64,000 nucleotides of DNA from Shewanella indica (GCF_002836975.1 NZ_NIJK01000047.1:222951-286950), one strand, 5' to 3'; shown: positions 20,080 through 29,577, counted from the stretch's first letter. A program made the numbers and translations. Notes: generated by a model not told the origin, from the letters alone.

Positions 20080-21657
20080 TCAAGATCCCGCGTCATCACG
20101 CCAGCTGTTTTTGATTTTGATGAAAACATCTATGTTATCGATAAACAGCTTTAAAAAGTTCGGATCAAAATGGTTTCCGCTGCAGGATTGCATCTCACTC
20201 AGTACGTCATCGAGCGGCCAGGCCGGCTTATAGCAGCGGGCATGGGATAGCGCATCGAACACATCGGCAATGGCAACGATTCTGGCAAAAGGGTGGATCT
20301 CTTCGCCCGAGAGACCTCTGGGATAGCCACTGCCATCGTATTTCTCATGATGTTGCAAGGCTATGGTGCCGGCAGCCTTTAAAATGGGCCTTTCAGAATT
20401 AGCCAGGATCTGATGGCCGATTATCGGGTGTTGGCGCATTACATCCCATTCAATATCGTCCAGTTTCCCCGGTTTGAGCAGCACATTGTCGGGAATGGCT
20501 ATTTTCCCTATATCATGCATAGGTGCTGCCCGCTTGAGCAGATCGGCTTCAGGCTCCGGCAAACCGGCTATCAGCGCCAGCGCGTGGCAATATTCGGCCA
20601 TGCGTTTTACATGATTGGCCGCTTCCTTGGAGCGGCTTTCCACCACATCACCAAGACGTAGAATAAGCTCCGACTGAGTATCTTCCACCTCTTGGTTCAG
20701 CAACAGGTTTTCAAACGCCATCCCGACATTGATGGCAAAGATGTCGATAAGCTGTTTATCCAGATCGGTCAACTGGCTGACAGAATCCATATAAAGCAGG
20801 TTGACCCAGTTATTCTTGGCCGGAAAGTAGCCCACAAAGCAGTTATCCCGATAAAGGCAGCGCTGCTCTTTCAGGGCTTCTTCCATCAGTGAGCGGATCT
20901 CTGCAGGCAAGGTCTTTTCGTGGTGGTTGGTAAATTCGCCTGTGGCGGCAATGATTTGAATTTTTTTGTTTTCACCAGGCTCAGTCACTGCATCCATAGC
21001 GTTACAACCGAGTATGGTTGTAGTGCCTTTTAACTCCAACAAGTTGGCGACCTGAGTCAGTAAGCCATCGGCAAATTTGTGCAGAGTGCGCAGTTCAAAC
21101 AGGCCAGAAGTCGCTCCGAGTACACGTTCCAGTCCGCGACGATGATTGAGCTGCATCTGCCGCGCCTGCTCAATTTCAGTAATGTCCCTGAAAGAACGCA
21201 GGGCAGAGTAGACACAGGTTGTCAGTTTACGGGAGTCCAGCTCGGCCTTGGCTTTATAGTCATTGATGTCATAGTTGACTATCACGTCCTCTTCCGGCGC
21301 TTGCCCGGGTTGGCCGGTGCGGAGAATCAGCCTGATAGCTTTATTTTGCAGCCTTTCACGGATCCAACGTACCAATTCAAGCCCGGCATGATCGCTTTCC
21401 ATCACCACATCAATAAAGGCGACGGCGACATCTTCTTCACCTTGCAGTAGCTCTTTGGCCTGTTCGCCGCTATAAGCGTTGATAAAGCTCAACCCGCGGC
21501 CGTCGAGTTTGAAGCGGGAGAGGGCAAGTTTAGTGACTGTGTGCACATCAGGTTCATCATCCACCACAAGTATTTTCCAAGGGGGCAGATTATCTGTGGG
21601 GGTTGAAGCTGTCTTAGAGGCAAATAAAGGGCCTTTCTTGGCCGTGTCGATCAGCAT
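20080..21657 (-). CDS. Response regulator with DUF3369 and HD-GYP domains
   Basis: 525 residues. An N-terminal receiver domain (ILVVDDEPDVHT; phospho-acceptor Asp in AVAFIDVVME) is followed by a central sensory-type region of the DUF3369 kind, then a C-terminal HD-GYP c-di-GMP phosphodiesterase. The HD motif is in PMHDIGKIAIPD and the GYP motif in HHEKYDGSGYPRGL; both are intact. The start is ATG 21657, which has GGAG 8 nt before it; the earlier ATG at 21675 lacks one. No histidine kinase gene is adjacent, so the partner kinase is not known. Confidence 0.92.
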   Translation of the reverse strand: MLIDTAKKGPLFASKTASTPTDNLPPWKILVVDDEPDVHTVTKLALSRFKLDGRGLSFINAYSGEQAKELLQGEEDVAVAFIDVVMESDHAGLELVRWIRERLQNKAIRLILRTGQPGQAPEEDVIVNYDINDYKAKAELDSRKLTTCVYSALRSFRDITEIEQARQMQLNHRRGLERVLGATSGLFELRTLHKFADGLLTQVANLLELKGTTTILGCNAMDAVTEPGENKKIQIIAATGEFTNHHEKTLPAEIRSLMEEALKEQRCLYRDNCFVGYFPAKNNWVNLLYMDSVSQLTDLDKQLIDIFAINVGMAFENLLLNQEVEDTQSELILRLGDVVESRSKEAANHVKRMAEYCHALALIAGLPEPEADLLKRAAPMHDIGKIAIPDNVLLKPGKLDDIEWDVMRQHPIIGHQILANSERPILKAAGTIALQHHEKYDGSGYPRGLSGEEIHPFARIVAIADVFDALSHARCYKPAWPLDDVLSEMQSCSGNHFDPNFLKLFIDNIDVFIKIKNSWRDDAGS

Positions 21658-21797
21658 CGGTCTGACTCCAATCATTTGAATAGTTTTGATTTACCAATCA
21701 AAAGTGTAGTCCAAGCCTAGAGAAGGGCTAGCAATTGTTCACAAAATTGGCTCACGGTGGGATAGGGGATTTTCAGCAGCGTCAATATCTACTATAT

Positions 21798-21812
21798 TGA
21801 GAATAATTCTCA
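21798..21812 (+). promoter_or_regulatory. Fur box
   Basis: TGAGAAT-A-ATTCTCA is a perfect 15-bp palindrome of the 7-1-7 Fur type (TGATAAT-N-ATTATCA, 13 of 15 positions), lying 17 nt before the ATG of the Cys-rich small gene. Iron repression of that gene is the likely consequence. Confidence 0.75.
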
Positions 21813-21829
21813 TTAACGAGGGGTGAAAA

Positions 21830-22069
21830 ATGAAAGCCAACAGCAGAACAATAGCGTATAAAACCGATCAGGAAGTCTGCATGGCGATACCCGTCGCCAA
21901 ACTGGCTGAGTTGATCCACAAGGGTGAGTTATGTGCAGCGGATTTTCGTTGTCTCGACAGTCAATCCAAAAAGCAGGTTTGGCAATTGTGCCTTTGGTGC
22001 TGTAAGCAAAGAGTCCATTGCGATCACCAGTGCAGCCAATGTGAGACAGAGATTAGTGCCGATAAATAA
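21830..22069 (+). CDS. Fur-regulated Cys-rich small protein
   Basis: 79 residues, no recognised family. The C-terminal half is cysteine-dense (CLWCCKQRVHCDHQCSQCE; eleven Cys in the whole protein), which suggests a metal or iron-sulfur site. The N-terminal half (MAIPVAKLAELIHKGELCAADFRCLD) is helical and reminiscent of a docking or regulatory segment. A strong palindromic Fur box sits just upstream and GAGGGG precedes the ATG. The tyrosine recombinase gene follows 66 nt later on the same strand. Confidence 0.75.
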   Translation: MKANSRTIAYKTDQEVCMAIPVAKLAELIHKGELCAADFRCLDSQSKKQVWQLCLWCCKQRVHCDHQCSQCETEISADK

Positions 22070-22135
22070 CATTATCGGCATTAGTGAAAAAAGGGTAAAA
22101 TCTATAATAATCATTGCTATAGGATAGGCTTTACC

Positions 22136-23440
22136 TTGGAAGACAATCAGCCGTTATCTGCCATGCCGTTGTTTGACCGCGCAGACTTACTTTTGCAGGG
22201 CAATCCTGTGGTCAACAGCTATATAACCCATTTAAGCCTGGGTAAAGTGGCCGATGCGGGTCTCTTGCTTGAGCATGCAACAGACTGGCTTTACGAACAA
22301 AGAGATAGTGAAAACAACTACAAGGCTTACCGGAGTGAACTGACAACCTTTTTTCATTGGTGTTTCGATGTTGCAGGTATATCAGCAGCCAAGGTAGGCA
22401 GACGGGAAATAGGACGTTACGTGGCTTATTGTCAGGCGCCACCGACAGAATTAGTGGGTTATTTCAACGTCCCACAATTCAAGACGGATAAGCTCAGTCA
22501 GAGCCGGGAACCCAATCCCAGCTGGCGACCGTTTATTGGGCGCAAGGCGCTTGGAAAACCTTTGCCATACAGTCTGAGCGATAATGCCTTGAAGACGAAA
22601 ATTGCCATACTTTCATCATTTTATACTTATCTTATGAGCGAAGAGTATTGCGAGCGCAACCCGGCGCAGCTCTGGCTCAATCACAGCCGCTTTGCTAATA
22701 AGAGTAAGTTCAGGTTAGATCCTGCCGAAGAGCAACTTAAGGTGTTCAGTGAGTTGCAATGGTCTTATCTTGTGGCTTGCGTACAGCGACTGGCGGAAAC
22801 GCTGCCGGCACAACACCAACGCAGTCTGTTCTTGATTAACCTGATGTACGGCTGTTATCTGCGGATCTCGGAAATTGCCGCCCGCGCCGGTTATGCACCA
22901 ACCATGAGTCAATTCAAGCGTCATAATCACAGTGGCATCTGGTATTTTCATATTCCCAGGAGCAAAGGCGGCAAGGCCAGAAACGTAGCCGTATCCAAGG
23001 CGTTGCTGCAATCACTGCAATGTTACCGGCGCCATCTGGGACTGAGCGATTATCCCGAAGCCAATGAAACCACGCCGCTGTTTATACGGCATCGCGCCGC
23101 CGGCCGAGGGCGGGAAAGCGGCGTGCTCAATGCCAACCTCGGTATACGTCAACTGCGGGATGAAATTCAGTTTCTGATAAACTGCGCCGCCGATGATGCC
23201 GAGAAGGATGGCTTTATCCGTGAAGCAAATGAAATGCGGCAACTCACAGCGCACAGCATCCGCCACACCGGGATCACCCATGACATCAATCTCAACGGTC
23301 GACCTTTATCACACGTACAAGCTGACGCCGGTCATGAAAGCATAGACACAACATCGCAGTACCTGCACACCAGCCAAGAAGAAAGGCACCAGAGCGCATC
23401 CGCCAAACCATTGGATCGACTGCAAGGAATTGAGAGTTAA
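22136..23440 (+). CDS. Tyrosine recombinase (phage-integrase family)
   Basis: 434 residues. An N-terminal SAM-like core-binding domain (around 20-170) precedes the catalytic domain with the expected set: Arg in LRISEIAAR, Lys in RSKGGKARNV, HSIRHTG (H-x-x-R), and GHESIDTTSQYLH with the Tyr nucleophile. The catalytic residues look intact. The start is taken as TTG 22136 because AGGATAGG lies before it; ATG 22163 is an alternative. No phage genes, tRNA or direct repeats are visible around it, so it looks like a solitary resident recombinase rather than an active element. Confidence 0.9.
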   Translation: MEDNQPLSAMPLFDRADLLLQGNPVVNSYITHLSLGKVADAGLLLEHATDWLYEQRDSENNYKAYRSELTTFFHWCFDVAGISAAKVGRREIGRYVAYCQAPPTELVGYFNVPQFKTDKLSQSREPNPSWRPFIGRKALGKPLPYSLSDNALKTKIAILSSFYTYLMSEEYCERNPAQLWLNHSRFANKSKFRLDPAEEQLKVFSELQWSYLVACVQRLAETLPAQHQRSLFLINLMYGCYLRISEIAARAGYAPTMSQFKRHNHSGIWYFHIPRSKGGKARNVAVSKALLQSLQCYRRHLGLSDYPEANETTPLFIRHRAAGRGRESGVLNANLGIRQLRDEIQFLINCAADDAEKDGFIREANEMRQLTAHSIRHTGITHDINLNGRPLSHVQADAGHESIDTTSQYLHTSQEERHQSASAKPLDRLQGIES

Positions 23441-24345
23441 TCCAAGGATATCGAGAGGTTAAGGTGGCTTAGGAGCAAAAGTTACCTTAAACCTGGGGAT
23501 TACCGGTAATAACACTCCAGATTTCAAACAGCTGCACATATAAATGCGTACAATGTATATTATGTTAAATAGAGTCTGAATGAATCTATCTACATATATT
23601 CTTTTATTCTTTCTGCTTTCCCTACAAATCCATGCCCCCGCACCCTGCATCATGGATGCCTGTCTCATGTAAAACATACAATAACCAAGAATGTCCTGAG
23701 TTGAGTTAAGCCCAACCGCCGTTGCGTTGACTCGGATTTTACGGCAGCCTTTAAGTCTACTTTCTCATATTGCTTATTTTGCAACTACACCAGATAGTTA
23801 CTGACGTCATTAAGACTAAGTACTTGCCACCGATTTGCCCCATCAATTTAATTAATTTGTCCCACTTAGCTTATGAGTTGCTTTCCCCATAACCCTTGCT
23901 TCATCGCGATTGTCTCTACACCTTATAGCTAGCTGGTCTGAAATAACCAGGATCTCGGATGCTTTACTCTATTCAACATAGTTATCAAGAGGCTAAGTTT
24001 CCATTTGTCGGTCAAATGGCTCCGGTAATTCCAGTGACCTCAACAATGCATTGAGCTATGAACGACATCCCTGAATACCAGATTAGATCCTCCATTGGAG
24101 ATGTTCCCAAGAAAGGCTTACAGCGCCTTTAAACAACAGCTGTCAATCAAAAATGCAGTGCCAGCTCCACATAGCGGCTTAACTTCCTGGCCACGACCAT
24201 ATGTGGGGTCACATCCCCAGTCTCATTTCAAAGGTTTGATGTGAGTTATTCATAGGTTTAAGCATTAATATCAGTAGCCTGTGTTTAAGCCAGCTCTAAT
24301 TGTAAATGCGAACAAATATCATTTAATGATTCTAGTACTTGTGCT
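23441..24345. other. 0.9-kb interval without a recognisable gene
   Basis: AT-rich DNA with stops in all frames. I see only a short plus-strand reading frame at 23580-23672 that starts like a signal peptide (MNLSTYILLFFLLSLQIHA) and stops after 30 codons. Near the right end, 24318-24330 is a 13-bp palindrome (ATCATT-T-AATGAT) just upstream of the iron-linked operon. It may be decayed sequence, but I can name no parent gene. Confidence 0.5.
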
Positions 24346-24390
24346 ATGTTGCTATTCTTCATCAAACCACTTCTTCGGACATCGCAACTC

Positions 24391-24648
24391 ATGTGGTACC
24401 TCCTGTTGATCCTGGCGATGACCCTGGGTTCACTGCTTATCTATTTAGGCAGTAAACACCAGGCCTTGCTTGCCAAACCTTTGCCCTGGCAGGCCAATCT
24501 ACTGGGCACTTTATTATTGCTGCTGACTCTGCTCGGCTGGGGTTTACTGCTGACGGCTTCGGCCGCACTGTTCTTTTGGCTAATGTTGCTTTCCATGCTG
24601 CTGGGCTCCCTGCCCTTTATTTCCCTGCTCAAGGGAGACAACGAATGA
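24391..24648 (+). CDS. DUF3325-like small membrane protein
   Basis: 85 residues of almost entirely hydrophobic sequence, three helices (MWYLLLILAMTLGSLLIYLGSKHQALLAK, LLGTLLLLLTLLGWGLLLTA, ALFFWLMLLSMLLGSLPFISLL). It resembles the DUF3325 proteins that accompany PepSY membrane proteins in iron-uptake operons. The frame also opens at ATG 24346; neither start has a clear ribosome-binding site, and I chose the one that begins directly with the first helix. Its stop overlaps the next gene's start (ATGA). Confidence 0.7.
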   Translation: MWYLLLILAMTLGSLLIYLGSKHQALLAKPLPWQANLLGTLLLLLTLLGWGLLLTASAALFFWLMLLSMLLGSLPFISLLKGDNE

Positions 24649-24932
24649 CAACCATTAAAAAAGATAAAATCCGCCCTGATTGGCTGGGGAAAACCCTTGC
24701 CGGCGCCTTGCTGGGCTTTGCACTGGCAGTAGCACTCAGTGGTATCTTTGCCTGGGTGGGGCCTGGTGGAATAGATGCCAAAGATAAGGTGCAATTCAAT
24801 ATGTGGCTGATAGCGCCACTCTGGCTTTCATTCTTCAGCTTCAGCTATTTGTTCTACAGTGCCCGCCGCGCCATTTTCTGGTTAATGGCGGCCAACCTGC
24901 TTGCATGGCTGTTGCTATGGTGGGTTAAGTAA
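24645..24932 (+). CDS. DUF3649-like small membrane protein
   Basis: 95 residues with three helices (TLAGALLGFALAVALSGIFAWV, FNMWLIAPLWLSFFSFSYLFY, AIFWLMAANLLAWLLLWWV) and a short charged N-terminus. It is like the DUF3649 proteins found between DUF3325 and PepSY genes in iron-regulated operons. GGGAG precedes the ATG, which overlaps the upstream stop; the next gene begins on the base after its stop, so all three are translationally linked. Confidence 0.75.
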   Translation: MTTIKKDKIRPDWLGKTLAGALLGFALAVALSGIFAWVGPGGIDAKDKVQFNMWLIAPLWLSFFSFSYLFYSARRAIFWLMAANLLAWLLLWWVK

Positions 24933-26570
24933 ATGCAGATCCGCAGCGATATTCTCAGAATTTATCAAACACTTCATACCTGGGTGGGCATACTGGCCGG
25001 GATTTTACTGTTTATCGGTTTTTATGCCGGCGCCCTGACCATGTTCAAGGAAGAGATTGCCGCCTGGTCATCACCACCGCAAACCATTTTGCCACAGGTA
25101 AAACTGGAACAGATGGACCAACTACTCAGCGAAGCCAGAGCGCAACACCCTGAGTTAAGTAAGGGTTTCAGCCTCCATATTGCCAGCGACAAGCATTCGC
25201 CTTTGAGTTGGTACGCCTCCGGCAGTGAGCGGCAATGGGGTCTGGGCGATGAGCTTTGGCATGCCAGTTTAAACAATCAAGGTGAGCTCATCTCCCATAA
25301 GGAACCCAAGAGCCAACTGGCACGCTTGATAGATGAGCTGCACCGCACCGGCGGTATTCCTGGTGATATGGGACACGAGCAGCTCGGTGCTTATTTTATG
25401 GGGGTTGCCGGCATTCTCTATTTTCTGGCGTTGGTTTCCGGGGTGATCTTCCTGCTGCCAACTCTGGTGAAAACGCTGTTTGCCTTAAGGCGCAAGAAAG
25501 GCCCCAATCGTTTTTGGCTCGACAGCCACAACCTGCTTGGCATCACTGCCCTGCCATTTCATATCATTATCAGTGTGACTGTGGTGGTGTTTGTGTTTCA
25601 CGATCAATTGTACGGCGCCTTGGGGCAGTTTGTTTATGGCGATAAGCCGATGTTCAACCGCGAAGCGCCCAAGGGCGAAGTTCGCTCACTGAGCACCCTG
25701 CCCCCGGTAACTGAACTGGTTGCTCGGGCCGAAAGCTTTGCGCCCGGTTATCAGGCACTCAGTTTGACCTATATGGGTATGGATACTCCGACGCCCATGG
25801 TCCGGATGGCCATGTATAACGAAGAAGCCTTGATGCGCGGCCCCATAGGTGACTTCCTTTATATCAATCCCTACACCTTTGAGGTAGGCAACAGCACCTT
25901 TACTCCGGGTGAAGAAGGCGTTTGGGGCCGGATGGTTTCGGTGTTCTTTGGGCTTCACTTTGGCTCCTACGGCGGCTATCCCGGTCGCTGGCTCTATTTT
26001 TTCCTCGGAATGAGTGGTGCCATACTGTTTTACAGCGGTAATCTGTTATGGCTGGAAAAGCGCCGCAGTAAACAGCGCAAGGGAGAGCCTATTCCACAGC
26101 AACCAAGAAGAGTCAGGCTCCTTGGGGCCGCTACTGTGGGAATTTGCTTGGGTTCAATGTTAGGCGTTGCGCTGGCCATGTTGCTGGGCAAATGGGGATA
26201 TGCTCATGTAGAGAATATCAATCATCTCTATCTGTGGAGCTACTACGCCAGTTTCCTTTTCGCCCTGGCTTATGCTTTCTGGCGTGGTGCTGCCAGAGCC
26301 GCGGTAACGCTGCAAGCACTATCGGCGCTGGTCTGTGTGGCAATGCCGCTGACATCCATGCTGGCGTTGCTGGCACCCGGCCTTGGAATTTGGGCACCGC
26401 AGACCCCGGGCACCTGGGCGGTGGATCTTACTGCATTCGGTTTTGCCGCCATCTTTGCCTTTGGCGCACTCAAAACCTTTAAACGTGCGACCCAGGGTCC
26501 GACTGACAGTATCTGGGCCATGCCGCAAAAACAGCCTGTTGCTGGGCTGCAAACCAGCATTCAGTCTTAG
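24933..26570 (+). CDS. PepSY-associated TM (PiuB/FoxB-like) membrane protein
   Basis: 545-residue inner-membrane protein. It begins RIYQTLHTWVGILAGILLFIGFYAGALTMF, the first PepSY-TM helix with its conserved His, and includes LDSHNLLGITALPFHIIISVTVVVFVFHDQLYG, LHFGSYGGYPGRWLYFFLGMSGAILFYSGNLLW and several further C-terminal helices. These proteins are linked to siderophore or heme iron acquisition, possibly as inner-membrane reductases; the conserved helix histidines would fit heme binding. Third gene of a compact operon ending at a strong terminator. No TonB-dependent receptor gene is seen next to it. Confidence 0.88.
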   Translation: MQIRSDILRIYQTLHTWVGILAGILLFIGFYAGALTMFKEEIAAWSSPPQTILPQVKLEQMDQLLSEARAQHPELSKGFSLHIASDKHSPLSWYASGSERQWGLGDELWHASLNNQGELISHKEPKSQLARLIDELHRTGGIPGDMGHEQLGAYFMGVAGILYFLALVSGVIFLLPTLVKTLFALRRKKGPNRFWLDSHNLLGITALPFHIIISVTVVVFVFHDQLYGALGQFVYGDKPMFNREAPKGEVRSLSTLPPVTELVARAESFAPGYQALSLTYMGMDTPTPMVRMAMYNEEALMRGPIGDFLYINPYTFEVGNSTFTPGEEGVWGRMVSVFFGLHFGSYGGYPGRWLYFFLGMSGAILFYSGNLLWLEKRRSKQRKGEPIPQQPRRVRLLGAATVGICLGSMLGVALAMLLGKWGYAHVENINHLYLWSYYASFLFALAYAFWRGAARAAVTLQALSALVCVAMPLTSMLALLAPGLGIWAPQTPGTWAVDLTAFGFAAIFAFGALKTFKRATQGPTDSIWAMPQKQPVAGLQTSIQS

Positions 26571-26595
26571 TCCATTCGTTTGAATCAAACCATAA

Positions 26596-26620
26596 CAAAA
26601 GCCCGCGATGCGGGCTTTTG
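26596..26620. terminator. Bidirectional intrinsic terminator
   Basis: CAAAAGCCCGC and GCGGGCTTTTG form an 11-bp stem with a 3-nt loop; A and T runs at both edges make it usable from either side. It separates the PepSY operon from the convergent argO. Confidence 0.85.
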
Positions 26621-26646
26621 TGTTTTGCAAAATACTTAAGCTTGCC

Positions 26647-27273
26647 TCAGAAACCCCTACCCTGAAAATAGGGCCACAGGATAGCCAAGGCGATTGACCA
26701 CATGGTCAACCAGATAAATCTGTCCAGATAACGCCAGGCCGCGGGACGGCTGAACACGGGAGCCAACAGGCGCGCACCAAAGCTCAAACTAAAGAACCAG
26801 ATAAAGGAAGCCAGCACGGCCCCGGCACCAAACCAGCCCCTGACCTCGGTATCAAACTTTGTGCTTATGCTGCCCAGTAAAACCACAGTATCCAGATAAA
26901 GATGCGGGTTCAAAAAGCTTATCGCCAAGGTGGTGATCATCGCCTTGCGAAATGAATCCGCGGCTTCGGTATCCCCTGTCTGCAATCCTTGACTCTTGAA
27001 CGAGGAACGCAGCGCATTAAAGCCGTACCACAGCAGAAAGGCTGCACCGCCAAAGCTCGCGAGATGTTTAATGGCCGGTACGGCCAAGATCAACTGACCA
27101 AGCCCGGCAACCCCAGCAGTAATCATCAGGGCATCTATCAAAGAACAGGTCAAGGCGATAGGAAACGGATAGGCACGTTTGATGCCTTGCTTCAATACAA
27201 AGGCGTTCTGAGCTCCCACGGCAATGATCAGACTGGCACCTATCCCCATGCCCTGAATGAAAGCGGTTTGCAT
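26647..27273 (-). CDS. argO: LysE-family amino-acid exporter ArgO
   Basis: 208-residue, six-helix exporter. The first helix region MQTAFIQGMGIGASLIIAVGAQNAFVLKQGIKR is the LysE/ArgO signature, followed by CSLIDALMITAGVAGLG. Length fits ArgO. Start at ATG 27273 with GGAGAG before it; the frame is open 39 codons further but those residues are not family-like. It is divergent from the ArgP-type regulator, the classical arrangement for arginine (and lysine) export control. Confidence 0.92.
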   Translation of the reverse strand: MQTAFIQGMGIGASLIIAVGAQNAFVLKQGIKRAYPFPIALTCSLIDALMITAGVAGLGQLILAVPAIKHLASFGGAAFLLWYGFNALRSSFKSQGLQTGDTEAADSFRKAMITTLAISFLNPHLYLDTVVLLGSISTKFDTEVRGWFGAGAVLASFIWFFSLSFGARLLAPVFSRPAAWRYLDRFIWLTMWSIALAILWPYFQGRGF

Positions 27274-27428
27274 AATCTCTCCAACAGCAGGTCGTCGCAA
27301 TAATCGGCGACCAATAAAGGTTTTCAATGGCGGCAGTTTACTCCCGGCAAGAAAATTAATATAACTAATGTTTTTATTGGTCATTAGCAAAACTTATAAT
27401 CGAGCAAGGATTAACCCAAGGAGTCGTT

Positions 27429-28322
27429 ATGCTGGACTACAGTCATCTCAAGGCTTTGTCAGTAGTGGTCGCCGAAGGCGGTTTTGAGCGGGCCGCCAAA
27501 CGGCTGCATGTGACCCAATCGGCGGTATCACAGCGGATAAAGCAGCTGGAAGAAAGAGTGGGACAAGCGCTGCTCATCAGAAGTAACCCTGTAGTGCCGA
27601 CACCAACAGGCAAACGGCTCTTGCGCCACTATGCTCAGGTCGAATTGCTGGAGACTGAACTCAGGGCCGAAATGGACGCCGACGATCCGGCCATGCCCAC
27701 TGTAGTGAGAATTGCGGTGAACGCCGACAGTCTAGCGACTTGGTTTCTGCCGGCTATTAGTGCCATGTTCGCCCGCCGCGGTTGGTTGTTGGAGCTGATT
27801 GTGGATGACGAGTCTTACACTCATCACCTATTGAAAAACGGTGAAGCGGTGGGCTGCGTGACCACCTTAGGGCAAGCGATGAACGGCTGCTCCAGCGAGT
27901 TTCTCGGGGTGATGGAGTATGCCTGTGTGGCCACGCCTGAGTTTGCCGAACGCTATTTCGACGGTCTGCCGAATACCGACTCACTTGCCTCGGCACCGGC
28001 AGTGGTGTTCTCCACCCGCGACAAGCTGCATGAAAAGTACTTGAAGCGCTACTTCGAGATGCTGCCGGGACAATGGTGGCAACACACAGTACCTTCATCG
28101 GAAGGCTTTCTGGAAGCGATTTTACAAGGGTTGGGTTATGGACTGGTGGGCCATCTGCAAGCACAGCCGCTGCTGGCATCCGGGCGCCTGATAGAGCTGA
28201 CACCCATGATGCGGATGCGGGTGCCACTCTATTGGCAGCACTGGAACCTCAAGGCCAAGCAGACCACGCTGGTATTCAGGGCATTGGCGGCGAGTGCCAG
28301 AAACTACCTGCTGCCGGAATAA
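27429..28322 (+). CDS. argP: LysR-type regulator ArgP
   Basis: 297-residue LysR-family activator. The N-terminal winged helix (LDYSHLKALSVVVAEGGFERAAKRLHVTQSAVSQRIKQLEERVGQALLIRS) matches ArgP (IciA), including the FERAAKRLHVTQSAVSQRI recognition region. The remainder is a substrate-binding effector domain. It normally activates argO in response to arginine or lysine; the divergent argO next door supports that role. AAGGAG precedes the ATG. Confidence 0.94.
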   Translation: MLDYSHLKALSVVVAEGGFERAAKRLHVTQSAVSQRIKQLEERVGQALLIRSNPVVPTPTGKRLLRHYAQVELLETELRAEMDADDPAMPTVVRIAVNADSLATWFLPAISAMFARRGWLLELIVDDESYTHHLLKNGEAVGCVTTLGQAMNGCSSEFLGVMEYACVATPEFAERYFDGLPNTDSLASAPAVVFSTRDKLHEKYLKRYFEMLPGQWWQHTVPSSEGFLEAILQGLGYGLVGHLQAQPLLASGRLIELTPMMRMRVPLYWQHWNLKAKQTTLVFRALAASARNYLLPE

Positions 28323-28424
28323 ACTGGTTTATCAATAGCAATAGTCATTGGAATAACCACTGCCGTAGCTTAAAACACAGGCGACCTTAGGCCGCCTGTA
28401 TCAGTTACCTTTAAATTGACCGCC

Positions 28425-29516
28425 TTATTCGGCTTGCGCCTCTAAAGCGGCTTTGGCAGCATCGGCTTCGGCATTGGGCCAGGCGTTCAGTACAGCCTTG
28501 ACCAGCGAGGCCAACGGGATGGCGAAGAACACGCCCCAAACGCCCCAAAGGCCGCCGAAGACCAACACTGCTGCGATAATGATCACCGGATGCAAGTCCA
28601 CCGCATCGGAGAACAATAAAGGTACCAGCAGGTTGCCATCCAGCGCCTGAATAATACCGTAACCCAGCATCAAATAACCGAACTCAGGGCTGACACCCCA
28701 CTGGAAGAAGGCAACCAGGGCAATCGGTAAGGTCACCAAGGTGGCACCAACGTATGGGATCAGCACTGAAAGTCCGGTCAACACCCCGAGCAGCGCCGCA
28801 TAACGCAGATCCATCAGGGCAAAGAACACGTAACTTACGACTCCGACAATCACAATTTCTATCACTTTGCCGCGAATGTAGTTAAAGATCTGTTGATTCA
28901 TCTCGAACCAAACCTTACGGGCCAGGTCACGATTGCTGGGGAAGAAACGCTTGCTGCCGCGGATCAGCTCATCTTTATCCTTGAGGAAGAAGAATACCAG
29001 CAGCGGCACCAGGATGGCGTAAACCATCAATACCAGCAAAGAGGCCGAATAGCCGAGGAGCTGAGTGGCAATATCCAAAAGATGCTGGGTATCGAGCAAT
29101 TTTTTGAGTTCGGACACCATGGTATCGAGCTGATCTGTTGAGATAAACTGCGGATACTGTTGCGCCTGCTCCTGCAGCAGGATTATTCCCTTATCGAGCA
29201 TGTTGGGCAGATCGCTAAGCAGTGCTGCCCCTTGGCGCCAGATGCTGGGGATCAGGCCAAATGACAACAGGATCATTAAGCCGATAAAGAGGACCAATAC
29301 CAAAGAGGCGGCCGCAGTGCGGCTTACCCCTATCCTCGCCATTTGTGCCACCGGCCACTCCAGCAAAAAGGCCAATACCAGAGCGACCAGCAGCGGCATC
29401 AACAAACCACCGGCAAAGTAGATGGTCAACGCAATGCCAAGCAGAATAAACAATAGTGTCAGAGCCTGAGGATCACTGAAGCGGGCTTGGTACCAACGAC
29501 TCAAATAGCTAAACAT
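28425..29516 (-). CDS. perM: AI-2E family transporter, PerM
   Basis: 363-residue multi-pass protein of the AI-2 exporter/permease superfamily. Visible are the tandem N-terminal helices (ALTLLFILLGIALTIYFAGGLLMPLLVALVLAFLLEWP), the amphipathic central region, and the C-terminal segment GLSVLIPYVGATLVTLPIALVAFFQWG ... GNLLVPLLFSDAVDLHPVIIIAAVLVFGGLWGVWGVFFAIPLASLVKAVLNAW typical of PerM (YfgO). Its position next to bepA and yfgD mirrors the enterobacterial perM-bepA-yfgD-hda order and supports the name. Substrate unknown. Confidence 0.9.
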   Translation of the reverse strand: MFSYLSRWYQARFSDPQALTLLFILLGIALTIYFAGGLLMPLLVALVLAFLLEWPVAQMARIGVSRTAAASLVLVLFIGLMILLSFGLIPSIWRQGAALLSDLPNMLDKGIILLQEQAQQYPQFISTDQLDTMVSELKKLLDTQHLLDIATQLLGYSASLLVLMVYAILVPLLVFFFLKDKDELIRGSKRFFPSNRDLARKVWFEMNQQIFNYIRGKVIEIVIVGVVSYVFFALMDLRYAALLGVLTGLSVLIPYVGATLVTLPIALVAFFQWGVSPEFGYLMLGYGIIQALDGNLLVPLLFSDAVDLHPVIIIAAVLVFGGLWGVWGVFFAIPLASLVKAVLNAWPNAEADAAKAALEAQAE

Positions 29517-29577
29517 CCGGGATTCCTGTGCTGATGATGGCTACGCCATCTTGATTATCGCTTCATCAAGAAGCTGT

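Noticed and set aside
24148..24215. Minus-strand stretch ending like an outer-membrane beta-barrel C-terminus (...SRYVELALHF, stop)
   Set aside because: Only about 25 codons are open before an upstream stop and no homologous extension is seen in any frame; too short to claim a TonB-receptor remnant.
24318..24330. ATCATT-T-AATGAT palindrome as a definite Fur box for the DUF3325/DUF3649/PepSY operon
   Set aside because: Palindromic and well placed, but the half-sites are inverted relative to the Fur consensus; mentioned only within the interval entry.
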